Part shown: positions 1 through 8,882 of the stretch, in pieces
Position numbering within the stretch: position 1 is the stretch's first letter
Layout of the letters: each line of letters starts with the position of its first letter
Source: Geothrix sp.
GTDB lineage: Bacteria > Acidobacteriota > Holophagae > Holophagales > Holophagaceae
DNA length: 64,000 bases
Reading direction: 5' to 3'
Assembly (NCBI GenBank): GCA_019449415.1
Contig: JAGRPP010000017.1
Span: 248,001 to 312,000, forward strand
The notes under the pieces: model-generated
Seen by the model: only the letters and a program-made list of their open reading frames with translations
What the model was told of the DNA's origin: nothing
Databases searched by the model: none
Program-made: the position numbers and the translations under genes

Positions 1-14
1 TCTTTGAGGTCCGA

Positions 15-1739
15 ATGGTTCCGACGCCACCGCGAGAAGCCTACTACCCCCTGACTAAAGCCCTGATCTCCATCGGAAGGAAGAACGGATTCCTGCTGGT
101 TGACCAGCTCAATGATTTCCTCCCCGATACCGCCTCCAGTCCCATGGACCTTGAGGTGGTCATGGGTCTGTTCGCCCGTCTGGGCGTGGGCATCGGCGCC
201 ACGGAGGAGGAGGCTCAGGCCGCCCGTGAGGCCATCGAACCCGAATTCGTCCTGGTGGACGGCGGCGGCAAGGGCGACAAGGACCTCGAAGTCGAGATCG
301 ACAGCCCCGACAGCGACAAATTCAATGACCCGGTCCGCATGTACCTCAAGGAGATGGGCACGGTCCCCCTCCTCAAGCGCGAGGACGAGGTCGAGATCGC
401 CAAGCGCATCGAGGTGGGCGTGCGCAGCGTCATGCGCGCCCTGTCCCGGTCCCGCCTGGCCGCCAGCCTCCTCATCGACATCGGCAAGATGCTGAAGGAG
501 AACCCCGGCAAGATCCGCGAAGTGGTGGGTCTGTCCGACGAGGTGGACGACGACGAGGATGCCGAGAGCACCTCCGCCACCCAGCATGTGCACCACCAGT
601 TCGAGAAGCTGTTGGTCTACGACCAGGCCCTTCAGGAGCTGCTGGATCTGCACCTCCAGGTGGAGGCCGGTACCAAGACCCTCCCCAAGAAGCGCAAGCT
701 GGGCCGGGAAATCCTCATGGCCCGCGGCCGCCTGTCCCGCCAGATCCGCAAGCTGGGCCTCAACAGCCTCGCCGTCACGCGCCTCATCGACAAGATCACC
801 CATCAGCACAGCCAGGTGATGGCCGGGGAACGCAAGTGCCGCGAGCTGCGGGACCGGCTCAAGAACCCCGCCTTCGCCAAGCTGAAGGATCGCTACAAGG
901 AAGAGCTGGCCCACATCGAGAAGACCCTCGAGGACTTCTTCGAGAAGTACGAGACCACCAGCGAGCAGTTCCACAAGGATTTCAATGGTCTCAAGGCCGC
1001 CGAGAGCATCAGCCGCGGCGCCAAGGCCGAGCTCATCGAGGCCAACCTGCGCCTCGTGGTCTCCATCGCCAAGCGTTACACCAACCGCGGCCTGCAGTTC
1101 CTGGACCTCATCCAGGAAGGCAACATCGGGCTCATGAAGGCCGTGGACAAGTTCGAATACAGCCGCGGCTTCAAGTTCTCGACCTACGCCACCTGGTGGA
1201 TCCGGCAGGCCATCACCCGCGCCATCGCGGATCAGGCCCGCACCATCCGCATTCCCGTGCACATGATCGAGACCATCAACAAGCTCATCCGCACCCAGCG
1301 CGAGCTGGTGCAGAAGCTGGGCCGGGAACCCTCCAGCGAGGAGATCGCCCACGCCATGGACATGCCCGTGGGCAAGGTTCGCAAAGTGATGAAGATCGCG
1401 CAGGAACCCATCTCCCTTGAGACGCCCATCGGCGAGGAGGAGGATTCCCACCTGGGGGATTTCATCGAGGACAAGACCGTGGTCTCCCCCGTGGAGCAGG
1501 TCGTGCAGCAGCGCCTCAAGGAGACCGTCCGCAATGTGCTCAACACCCTCAGCGAGCGCGAGGAGCGCGTGCTGCGCATGCGCTTCGGCGTGGGCGACGA
1601 CGGCTCCGAACACACGCTGGAGGAGGTCGGCAGCGAGTTCGCCGTCACCCGCGAGCGCATCCGCCAGATCGAATCCAAGGCCCTACGAAAGATCAGGCAC
1701 CCCCGCTACTCCAAGACCCTCAAGGCATTCCTGGGGTAA
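15..1739 (+). CDS. rpoD: RNA polymerase primary sigma factor RpoD (sigma-70)
   Basis: Primary sigma factor that directs RNA polymerase to housekeeping promoters. All sigma-70 regions are visible in order: a region 1.1-like segment near residues 14-60 ([20 protein letters not shown]), region 1.2 ([11 protein letters not shown]), a long non-conserved stretch, region 2 ([44 protein letters not shown]), region 3, and region 4 with its helix-turn-helix ([17 protein letters not shown]). The 574-residue length fits RpoD. A GAGG lies five bases before the ATG. The frame stays open to the window edge, so an earlier start outside the window is possible. Family certain, start uncertain. Confidence 0.95.
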   Translation: MVPTPPREAYYPLTKALISIGRKNGFLLVDQLNDFLPDTASSPMDLEVVMGLFARLGVGIGATEEEAQAAREAIEPEFVLVDGGGKGDKDLEVEIDSPDSDKFNDPVRMYLKEMGTVPLLKREDEVEIAKRIEVGVRSVMRALSRSRLAASLLIDIGKMLKENPGKIREVVGLSDEVDDDEDAESTSATQHVHHQFEKLLVYDQALQELLDLHLQVEAGTKTLPKKRKLGREILMARGRLSRQIRKLGLNSLAVTRLIDKITHQHSQVMAGERKCRELRDRLKNPAFAKLKDRYKEELAHIEKTLEDFFEKYETTSEQFHKDFNGLKAAESISRGAKAELIEANLRLVVSIAKRYTNRGLQFLDLIQEGNIGLMKAVDKFEYSRGFKFSTYATWWIRQAITRAIADQARTIRIPVHMIETINKLIRTQRELVQKLGREPSSEEIAHAMDMPVGKVRKVMKIAQEPISLETPIGEEEDSHLGDFIEDKTVVSPVEQVVQQRLKETVRNVLNTLSEREERVLRMRFGVGDDGSEHTLEEVGSEFAVTRERIRQIESKALRKIRHPRYSKTLKAFLG

Positions 1740-1747
1740 CACCCTTC

Positions 1748-1820
1748 GCAGAGAGCGCCGAGATGACCGAGGTTCACAGAGGAAGATTTGTTCTCCTCTG
1801 CGAACCTCGGCTGTCTCTGC
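1748..1820. terminator. Large imperfect palindrome after rpoD
   Basis: Two 17-nt arms (1767-1783 and 1794-1810) pair with one mismatch around a 10-nt loop, and an outer 7-bp pair (1748-1754 with 1814-1820) extends the dyad. It lies nine bases after the rpoD stop and before the next gene. No T-run follows directly, so it may be a factor-dependent terminator, an mRNA 3'-end stabiliser or a dispersed intergenic palindrome. Confidence 0.6.
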
Positions 1821-1867
1821 ACCCTCCGAGAGTGTTTTTCCCAATGAAGTCGAGGTAGCCTGAGCCC

Positions 1868-3490
1868 GTGACCGACGCCCGAAAGAGCCCCTTCGCCCCG
1901 CTTCGAAATCGCATCTTTATGGCGATCTGGATCGCGGCCATGGTCTCGAATGTGGGCACCTGGGTCCAGAGCGTGGGCGAGAAGTGGCTCATGGCCGAGA
2001 TCACCCGGTCGCCGCTGCTCATGAGCCTCATCGAGACCGGCTCCACCCTGCCCATGCTGGTGCTGTCCATGCCCGGCGGCGCCATCGCCGACATCGTGGA
2101 CCGGCGCCGTCTGTTGCTGGTCACCCAGGCCTGGATGCTGCTGGCGGCCGCGGCCATGGCCCTCCTGTCGGCGCTGCACTTGGTGACCCCGGCCATCCTC
2201 ATCACCATGTCCCTGCTGCTGGGCGTGGGGGCCGCGCTCAATGCCCCAGCCTGGCAGGCCTCCGTGCCCGACCTGGTGCCCAAGGACCAGATCGCCGCTG
2301 GCGTGGCCCTGAACAGCGCGGGCTTCAATGTCAGCCGGGCCGTGGGCCCCGCTCTGGGAGGCCTCGTGGTGGGCTGGCTGGGCGCGACCTGGGCCTTCGC
2401 CCTCAACGCCGTCTCCTTCGTGGGGGTGCTGGTGGTGCTGAAGGGATGGAAGCGCGCGCCCGTCACCACCGACCTTCCCGCCGAGCGCTTCATCGCCGCC
2501 ATGAAGGTGGGCCTCCGCTACACGCGGCACCGCTCGGCCCTCCAGGTGATCCTGCTCCGGGGCGGCGGGTTCGTGTTCTTCGGCGGGACGATCTTCGCCC
2601 TGCTCCCCACCCTGGCCATCCACCAGCTCAACCTCGGGTCTACGGCCTTCGGCCTGCTGCTGGGGTGCATCGGCACGGGCGCGGTGGGGGCCACCTTGTT
2701 CCTGCCGGCCCTGCGAGAAAGGCACAGTCCCAACGCCCTCCTCGCGACCGCCATCGTGGCCTTCGCGGCCGGGCTGCTGGTCCTCTCCGTCGTGAACCGC
2801 CCCCTGCCCGCAGGGCTGGCTCTCCTGGTCTGCGGAGCCGGGTGGCTATCCGTCCTCAGCACCTGCAATACCGGCGTCCAGCTGTCCGTGCCCTCCTGGG
2901 TGCGCGCCAGGGCCCTCGGCGTCTACATCACCGTCTGGGGCGGCGCCATGGCGGGCGGTGCCGCCTTCTGGGGCTGGGTGGGCGAGCGGTGGGGGATCCA
3001 TGTGGCCTTCCTTGCCTCCGGGATCGGTATGCTGCTGTTCCTGGCCACCACCGCCCGACTGAAGATCCAGGCCCTGCACGAGCCCATGGACATGAGCCCG
3101 CACCGCCTCCAACCCCACGCCCCCGAACCCATCGGCCCCGACGAGGGCCCCATTCTCACGGTGCTGGAGTACCGGATTCCGGAGGAACGGAAGGCCGCCT
3201 TCCAGGACGCCATGCGGGAGGTCCGCCGCATCCGCATCCGCGACGGGGCCGTGCGCTGGTCCCTATTCCAGGATTTCGTTTCGCCGGAGCCCGGCCAGCT
3301 GCGCTTCGTGGAGAATTTCCTCAGCTCCAGCTGGGGCGAGCACCTCCGCCAGCACCACCGGGCCACCGTGGAGGATCGGGCCGCCTTCCGCAGCGCCTAT
3401 GGCCTGGGCCTCGAAGCGAGGCCCAGGATCCGCCATCTCCTCGCCGCCTGGGAGGACCACCGCTCCATCCTGGACCGCATCCTGGAGTAA
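1868..3490 (+). CDS. MFS exporter, transmembrane secretion effector (MFS_3) family
   Basis: A 540-residue major facilitator protein of the EntS-like MFS_3 family, probably exporting small molecules by proton antiport. About twelve hydrophobic segments cover residues 15-400. A soluble C-terminal domain near residues 425-540 starts VLEYRIPEERKAAFQDAM and resembles the antibiotic-biosynthesis-monooxygenase-like tail common in this family. GTG start at 1868. It has no neighbour that identifies a substrate. Family confident; substrate unknown. Confidence 0.85.
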   Translation: MTDARKSPFAPLRNRIFMAIWIAAMVSNVGTWVQSVGEKWLMAEITRSPLLMSLIETGSTLPMLVLSMPGGAIADIVDRRRLLLVTQAWMLLAAAAMALLSALHLVTPAILITMSLLLGVGAALNAPAWQASVPDLVPKDQIAAGVALNSAGFNVSRAVGPALGGLVVGWLGATWAFALNAVSFVGVLVVLKGWKRAPVTTDLPAERFIAAMKVGLRYTRHRSALQVILLRGGGFVFFGGTIFALLPTLAIHQLNLGSTAFGLLLGCIGTGAVGATLFLPALRERHSPNALLATAIVAFAAGLLVLSVVNRPLPAGLALLVCGAGWLSVLSTCNTGVQLSVPSWVRARALGVYITVWGGAMAGGAAFWGWVGERWGIHVAFLASGIGMLLFLATTARLKIQALHEPMDMSPHRLQPHAPEPIGPDEGPILTVLEYRIPEERKAAFQDAMREVRRIRIRDGAVRWSLFQDFVSPEPGQLRFVENFLSSSWGEHLRQHHRATVEDRAAFRSAYGLGLEARPRIRHLLAAWEDHRSILDRILE

Positions 3491-3560
3491 GGCCGCGCCT
3501 GGGCTAGGAGGCCCGGCCCGTTTCGGTCATGCTGGACTCATCGCTTCGGAGCCCGCACTC

Positions 3561-4529
3561 GTGCTTTCCAAGGACCAGACCCTGGGCAAATACCAGATCC
3601 TGGATCGCCTCGGCTCCGGGGGGTTCGGAGCCGTGTACCTGGCCCTGGACACCTGGGTGAACCGCAAGGTGGCCCTGAAGGTCCCCCACCAGCAGCAGGA
3701 CGAGATCGTGGACCTGCTGAAGGAACCGCGCATCATGGCGGGCCTGAAGCACCCGAACATCGTCGAGCTCATCACCGTCGAGCGGAAGAACGGGATCTTC
3801 TTCATGGTCCTGGAATATGTGGAGGGCGAGAGCCTCGACCGGATGATCCGGCGGGAGCGCACCCTTGCGCCGACCCGGGCCCTGGAGATGGGCCTGGACA
3901 TCTGCAGCGCCATCGCCTTCGCCCACGGCCACCAGATCCTGCACCGGGACCTGCGCCCCGCCAACATCCTGGTGAACCGGGACGGCCTGGCCAAAGTCAC
4001 TGATTTCGGAACCTCCCGCGTGCTGGAGATGCAGCATGTCCCCTTCGCGCCCACGCGCATCGGCTCTCCACCCTACATGGCGCCGGAGCATTTCCGCGGC
4101 CGGGCCGTGTTCCAGTCCGACCTCTGGTCGCTGGGCATCACGCTCTACGAGATGCTCACCGGCACGGTGCCTTTCTATGACGCCGATCCCCTGAAGATCG
4201 CCCAGGCCTTCACCAGCCAGCAGATTCTGGCGCCCCACCTGCGGAATCCCATCGTGCCCAAGGCCTTCTCCGAGGTCGTCATGAAGGCCCTGGCGGTGAA
4301 TCTCGGCGAGCGCTACCTGTCGGCCCAGGCCTTCCTGGAGGCCCTCCGCCGCCTCAAGGACAGCGTGGCCCGCGAGACCCGCCCCCTCGGCACGGCCGTG
4401 CTCTCCTCCAGTACTTCGGGCCCCCATCCCACCCTCCGCGCCGCCACCCAGGCCCGCCTCTGCCGCTTCTGCTACCGGCAGCTGCCCCGCATGGCCATGG
4501 TCTGCCCCAACTGCGGGGAGAAGAACTAG
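3561..4529 (+). CDS. Ser/Thr protein kinase with C-terminal zinc ribbon
   Basis: Hanks-type kinase of about 322 residues, probably cytoplasmic because no membrane segment is seen. From a GTG start at 3561 it has the glycine loop GSGGFGAVY (18-26), catalytic Lys40, HRDLRPAN with Asp130 and Asn135, DFG at 148-150 and a PEH version of the APE motif. Arg replaces the usual Lys of HRDLKP. The C-terminus carries CxxC...CxxC (CRFCYRQLPRMAMVCPNC), a zinc-ribbon tail. An upstream extension of the frame would overlap the MFS gene and is unlikely. tamB follows after 3 bp, so the two are probably cotranscribed. Kinase certain, substrate unknown. Confidence 0.9.
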   Translation: MLSKDQTLGKYQILDRLGSGGFGAVYLALDTWVNRKVALKVPHQQQDEIVDLLKEPRIMAGLKHPNIVELITVERKNGIFFMVLEYVEGESLDRMIRRERTLAPTRALEMGLDICSAIAFAHGHQILHRDLRPANILVNRDGLAKVTDFGTSRVLEMQHVPFAPTRIGSPPYMAPEHFRGRAVFQSDLWSLGITLYEMLTGTVPFYDADPLKIAQAFTSQQILAPHLRNPIVPKAFSEVVMKALAVNLGERYLSAQAFLEALRRLKDSVARETRPLGTAVLSSSTSGPHPTLRAATQARLCRFCYRQLPRMAMVCPNCGEKN

Positions 4530-4532
4530 CCA

Positions 4533-7500
4533 ATGATCTGGCACCCCACCAAGGATGCGGTGCAGCGGCTCTGGGGCCGCCGGTGGGTGCGCCGGGTGTC
4601 CTATGTCCTCGTGGCCGGGGCGACCACCATGACCGTGGGCCCCTGGCTCGCCACGCGGCCCGCCGTCCTCCGCTGGACTGTGTCGAAGCTCGATGCCCTG
4701 ACCCGCGAGGAGACCGGACTCCCCCTTACCATCGGCCAGCTGGAGATCCACCCCATTCTGGGGTCCATCGTCCTGCGGGATGTGCACCTCGGGGGCGACC
4801 TGCTCAGCGTGCGGCGCATCGAGATCCAGGCGGACCTCCCCTCCTTCCTCGCGCCTCCCTACCGGATCTTTTCCATCCGGGCGGAGCAGCCTCACCTCCG
4901 GCTGACGGAAGCCGGCCTGGCTCCCCTCAAGCTCAAGGAGCGCCCACCACGGACGGGCCCCCTGCCCCAGGTCCGGCTCGACCTCTTCAGCCTCACCGGC
5001 GGCGAGATCGACATCCCCGAGCCGCTGCGAGGCATTCCCGCCGCGCGGTACCAGTTCGAGGTGAAGGCTACGGGCCAGGGCCCCAACCGCCTGCGCGTGG
5101 ATGTGGCCGGCCCGCAGCTGTCCGTGAAGGGCCCGAGCGGCTGGGAGCGGGGTCGACTGGACCTGAACGGGGAGCTTTCCGAGACCTTCGTCTCGCTCCA
5201 GGAGGGCTACCTCCGCCTGGGCGAAAGCCAGGTGCGGCTGAGCGGGCGCCTGGAGGCCAAGACGCCGAAGGTGCCCGAGCGCCTGGAAGGCCGTCTCGGC
5301 AGCGTGCTCAGCTTGGCCCAGGTCGCCCGCTGGGGAGGCCAGACCCGGCCGCCCCTGACGGGCAGCCTGGATGTCAGCGCCACCATTGAAGGCACCCTCG
5401 CCGTCCCCCGCTGGTCCGTGATCGCGGAAGGCCAGGGATTACGGCCGGCGAATGGGAGCTTCCAGCCCGGCGCGCTCGACCTGCGGGCCAGCGGCGGCCT
5501 CCAGGCCGCCAAGGTGGAGCACCTGCGCTGGCGGTCCACCCAGGGAGAGTTGGACCTCCAGGGAACTTGGTCCCAGAAGGCGCCCCCGGAAGCCACCCTC
5601 CAGGGACGGAACCTGGATCTGGATGCCGTCGGCCGCGCCCTGCGCCTGCCTGAATTCCAGGGCGTCCGCGGCACGCTGCAGGCCCAGGTCAAGGGGCCGC
5701 GGGAAGCCTCGGCCCTGGGCCGCCCGGACCGCTGGCAGGCTTCGGCCCAGGTGGCCCTGACGCAGCACGGGCTGGAGGCCGGCACCCTGCGGGCCACCTT
5801 GCGGGATGGCCGGGCCACCCTGGATCAGCTCCGGCTGGATCTCGAAGCGCTGAAGGCCTCCGGCACCGGCTGGGCCACCCTCGGGCCTCGCGGCCCGGTG
5901 CGTCTGGAGGCAGAAGGCCAGGTGGAGGTGGGCGCCAGCCAGGTGGCCCAGGCGCTGCGTGCCTGGAAGGTGGTGGACCTGGACATGGAGGGTCAGACCC
6001 GGGCCCAGGCCAAGGTCCGCTGGAGCCGAGGTACTGGCCTGGAGCTGGACGGCACCACGGAAGTCTCCCATCCCCGCTGGCACGGGGCACGGGCAGATGA
6101 GCTGCAGGCCAAGGTGGAGATCCGGGGCTCGGAGCTTCGTGTCACGGACATCGACCTGAAGAAGGATGAGGGCCGCGGCGGCGGCGACCTCTGGCTCACC
6201 TGGGGCCGCACCGCCCCGGGCCAGAAGCAGATGGACATGTGCTACACCGCCTTCCGCCTCCCCGTGGCCGAAGGGCTCAGGGCCGCCGATCTGAAGGATG
6301 ACGAGGGCCACGACCTTCCCATCACCGGAACCGGCAGCGGCTGGGTGCGCCTCCAGGGCCCCTACGATCACCTCACCATGCAGGGCGCCGCCCAGGTCGA
6401 AGCCGGCGAGGTCTATGGGATCAAGGTCCCCGCCGCCTCTTCCGATTTCGCGATGGACCTCGAGACCCTGCGGCTGCGTCTTCAGGATGTCCGCATCGCC
6501 GAGCGACCCGAGCTGCTGGGCAGTCCCGGCTCCGAACCCGAAGGGGCCCTGGCCCTGACCGGCCAGGGCGACATGGACCTCCGCCGGTGGACCTGGAAGG
6601 TGGATCTCGCGGGGCGCCTCGATTCCCAGCTGATGGCCCTGCCCGGCCCCCGCATCCAGGCCCAGGTGGAGGCCCGCCTGCTGGGACCCATCACCAGTCC
6701 CTTCGGCGCCCTGGACCTGCCCGAGGGCCAGGTCAGCCTGAGCCGGGGCCGCATCTTCTTCGGCGGGCGGAGCCTCGAGGGTCTGGAGGGCGCCTTCAGC
6801 CTGGAGCGGGGCCGCATGGCCGGCCGTCTGGCCCTGGAGGGCATGAGCCGCCCGCTCGTGGAGGTCCAGGTTCGGCAGGACGGGCCGGACTTGGCGGGCA
6901 GCCTGTCGCTGAATGTCTCCGCGGACAGTGCCCGCACCGAGAACCTGGCCCGGAGCCTGACCGACGACCTGATGGAGGACCTGAGTCTCGAGGTCTCCGC
7001 CCAGGGGCGCTGGAACGGCCGGAACCTCCTCTGGACCGGATCTCTGAACCGCCTGGCCGCCCAGTTCAATGCCTTCGAACTCCACCAGGTGCGGCCCTCC
7101 TCCCTCCGCGGGGACGCCAGCGGCGCCGAGGTGGACATCGCCCTGGAAGGCGGCGCGCGGAAGGCCACCGACCCGACGGCCCAGGCCGCCAACCTGCGCC
7201 TGACGGGCACCGTGCCCTTTTCGACGGCCGTCCCCCTGGCCCTCCGGGTGCAGGGCGCCGCCAACCTCGCCCACCTCAAGTCGATCTTCGACCGGGTGAT
7301 GGAGGTGGACGAGTACAGCCTGCTGTCCGAGCTGCGGATCCAGGGCCTGGGCCGGTTCGACCTCCTGGCCCACGGGACCTATCCCGCGCCCCTGCTGGAC
7401 GGCACCTTGTCCCTGGAAAAGGGCCAGACGAACCTGCGCGGCTATCAGGGCGTGGAGGATCTTCAGGTCGGCCTGATCTTCAAGGACCGCACCGTGTCGA

Positions 7501-8627
7501 TTCCCGCGGACCGGCCGCTGCGCGGTACCTTGGCCCACGGCGACCTGCAGGTCTCCGGCGACCTCACCTGGCGGCTCGGCGGCCTGGAGGCCTACCGGCT
7601 GAAGGCCTCCCTCGCCAATTTCCAGCTTCGGGATGTGCCCGATGGCCTGGATCTTCAGGGCACCCTCCGGGCCACCCTGGAGGGCACCGAGGAGGGGGGC
7701 CTGCTCAAGGGCCGCCTGCGGGCCGACCGCCTGAGCTACCAGACCGAGGTGAAGCTGGCCGACCTCATCCTGCGGAGCGCCCTCAGCGACAGCGGCGGCC
7801 TGGTGGGCCTGGACCTGGATGATCCGCTGGAGCGCATCCGCCTGGACCTGGACCTCGACCTGCGCAGCCCCTGGAGCTTCGACACCAACCTCTTGAAGCT
7901 GGAAGGCCGCACCGAGGGGCCGTTCCAGGTGCTGGGCACCCTGGCGCATCCCGTGCCCAAGGGCACGATGATCTTCCAGCCCGGCGGCCGCATCACCAAC
8001 ATCTTCCCCGCGGGCGACATGGTGGTGGATCGGGGTTCGCTGGTCTTCTCCGAATCGCGCCCCCTGGATCCGGTCATCAACCTCCAGGGCAGCGTCAGCT
8101 CCATCCCCGGCTACACCGTGAACCTCGACATCCACGGCACCCTGAGCAACCTGGCCATCGTGCCCAGTTCCACGCCCAGCCTCCGGCAGGACGAGATCGT
8201 GGCCATCCTCATCAATCCTGGCAATGTGGCCAATGTGGGCGCGGCGGGGGCCACCTCCGGCGCCACCCAGGGCGCCATCACCTCCGGCATCGCCAGCGCC
8301 GGCTCCGGCCTCATCTCCACCCTGGCCTTCGCGCCCTTCCAGGAGCAGATGCGGCGGACGCTCGGCCTGGATCGCGTGAATGTGGCGGTGCGCTCCACCA
8401 ACCTGGGCACCACCGAGACCGAAGTCACCCTGGGCAAGAGCATCAACCTGTTCGGCCAGCGCAGCGCCTTCGTGGTATCCCACAAGAAGAGCGGCGAACT
8501 GAGCATCACCTCCGGCCAGGTGGAGTGGCGTTTCGGCGGCTTCATCCTGCAGCTGGGCGCCAGCAAGGGTGGCGGCACCGGCCTCAATCCCTCGGGCGAG
8601 ATCCGCCACACCTGGAGTCCCAAGTAG
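4533..8627 (+). CDS. tamB: TamB/DUF490 translocation and assembly module protein
   Basis: A 1364-residue AsmA/TamB-like protein that bridges inner and outer membranes, linked to outer-membrane protein assembly and lipid transport. One N-terminal membrane segment near residues 21-45 is followed by a very long repetitive beta-rich region. The C-terminal DUF490 domain shows INLQGSVSSIPGYTVNLDIHG and then SLRQDEIVAILINPG. It starts 3 bp after the kinase gene. No TamA/BamA partner is in the window. Family confident. Confidence 0.88.
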   Translation: MIWHPTKDAVQRLWGRRWVRRVSYVLVAGATTMTVGPWLATRPAVLRWTVSKLDALTREETGLPLTIGQLEIHPILGSIVLRDVHLGGDLLSVRRIEIQADLPSFLAPPYRIFSIRAEQPHLRLTEAGLAPLKLKERPPRTGPLPQVRLDLFSLTGGEIDIPEPLRGIPAARYQFEVKATGQGPNRLRVDVAGPQLSVKGPSGWERGRLDLNGELSETFVSLQEGYLRLGESQVRLSGRLEAKTPKVPERLEGRLGSVLSLAQVARWGGQTRPPLTGSLDVSATIEGTLAVPRWSVIAEGQGLRPANGSFQPGALDLRASGGLQAAKVEHLRWRSTQGELDLQGTWSQKAPPEATLQGRNLDLDAVGRALRLPEFQGVRGTLQAQVKGPREASALGRPDRWQASAQVALTQHGLEAGTLRATLRDGRATLDQLRLDLEALKASGTGWATLGPRGPVRLEAEGQVEVGASQVAQALRAWKVVDLDMEGQTRAQAKVRWSRGTGLELDGTTEVSHPRWHGARADELQAKVEIRGSELRVTDIDLKKDEGRGGGDLWLTWGRTAPGQKQMDMCYTAFRLPVAEGLRAADLKDDEGHDLPITGTGSGWVRLQGPYDHLTMQGAAQVEAGEVYGIKVPAASSDFAMDLETLRLRLQDVRIAERPELLGSPGSEPEGALALTGQGDMDLRRWTWKVDLAGRLDSQLMALPGPRIQAQVEARLLGPITSPFGALDLPEGQVSLSRGRIFFGGRSLEGLEGAFSLERGRMAGRLALEGMSRPLVEVQVRQDGPDLAGSLSLNVSADSARTENLARSLTDDLMEDLSLEVSAQGRWNGRNLLWTGSLNRLAAQFNAFELHQVRPSSLRGDASGAEVDIALEGGARKATDPTAQAANLRLTGTVPFSTAVPLALRVQGAANLAHLKSIFDRVMEVDEYSLLSELRIQGLGRFDLLAHGTYPAPLLDGTLSLEKGQTNLRGYQGVEDLQVGLIFKDRTVSIPADRPLRGTLAHGDLQVSGDLTWRLGGLEAYRLKASLANFQLRDVPDGLDLQGTLRATLEGTEEGGLLKGRLRADRLSYQTEVKLADLILRSALSDSGGLVGLDLDDPLERIRLDLDLDLRSPWSFDTNLLKLEGRTEGPFQVLGTLAHPVPKGTMIFQPGGRITNIFPAGDMVVDRGSLVFSESRPLDPVINLQGSVSSIPGYTVNLDIHGTLSNLAIVPSSTPSLRQDEIVAILINPGNVANVGAAGATSGATQGAITSGIASAGSGLISTLAFAPFQEQMRRTLGLDRVNVAVRSTNLGTTETEVTLGKSINLFGQRSAFVVSHKKSGELSITSGQVEWRFGGFILQLGASKGGGTGLNPSGEIRHTWSPK

Positions 8628-8660
8628 GGCGCGGGCGGTAGGCTGGAGGTGGAGACACGC

Positions 8661-8882
8661 ATGATCACGGTCAAATGCTTCGCCCGCTACCGCGCCCTGC
8701 TGGGGTTCAGCGAACTCGAGCTGCCCCTCGCCCCCACCCTGGGCGACCTCCTGGCGGATCCCCGCTTCGCGGACCTGCCCAAGGACGCCCTGCTGGCCCT
8801 GAACCAGAGTTTCGCGGACCGCACGGCGCCGCTGGCGGAAGGTGACGAGGTGGCCCTGATGCCGCCGGTGTCGGGCGGGTGA
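8661..8882 (+). CDS. moaD: MoaD/ThiS-family sulfur carrier protein
   Basis: A 73-residue ubiquitin-fold protein ending in Gly-Gly (PPVSGG), the signature of MoaD, the molybdopterin synthase small subunit that carries sulfur as a C-terminal thiocarboxylate. The ATG at 8661 follows GGAGGTGGAG and gives the normal MITVKCFARYRALLG beginning; a GTG four codons earlier lies within the Shine-Dalgarno region. It is tail-to-tail with dnaX with no gap. No other molybdopterin gene is nearby, so ThiS-like or other carrier roles remain possible. Confidence 0.85.
   Translation: MITVKCFARYRALLGFSELELPLAPTLGDLLADPRFADLPKDALLALNQSFADRTAPLAEGDEVALMPPVSGG

Noticed and set aside
5439..8609. 1056-codon minus-strand frame opposite tamB
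   Set aside because: Low-complexity Gly/Ala/His-rich translation typical of an antisense frame in GC-rich DNA; TamB is well supported on the plus strand.
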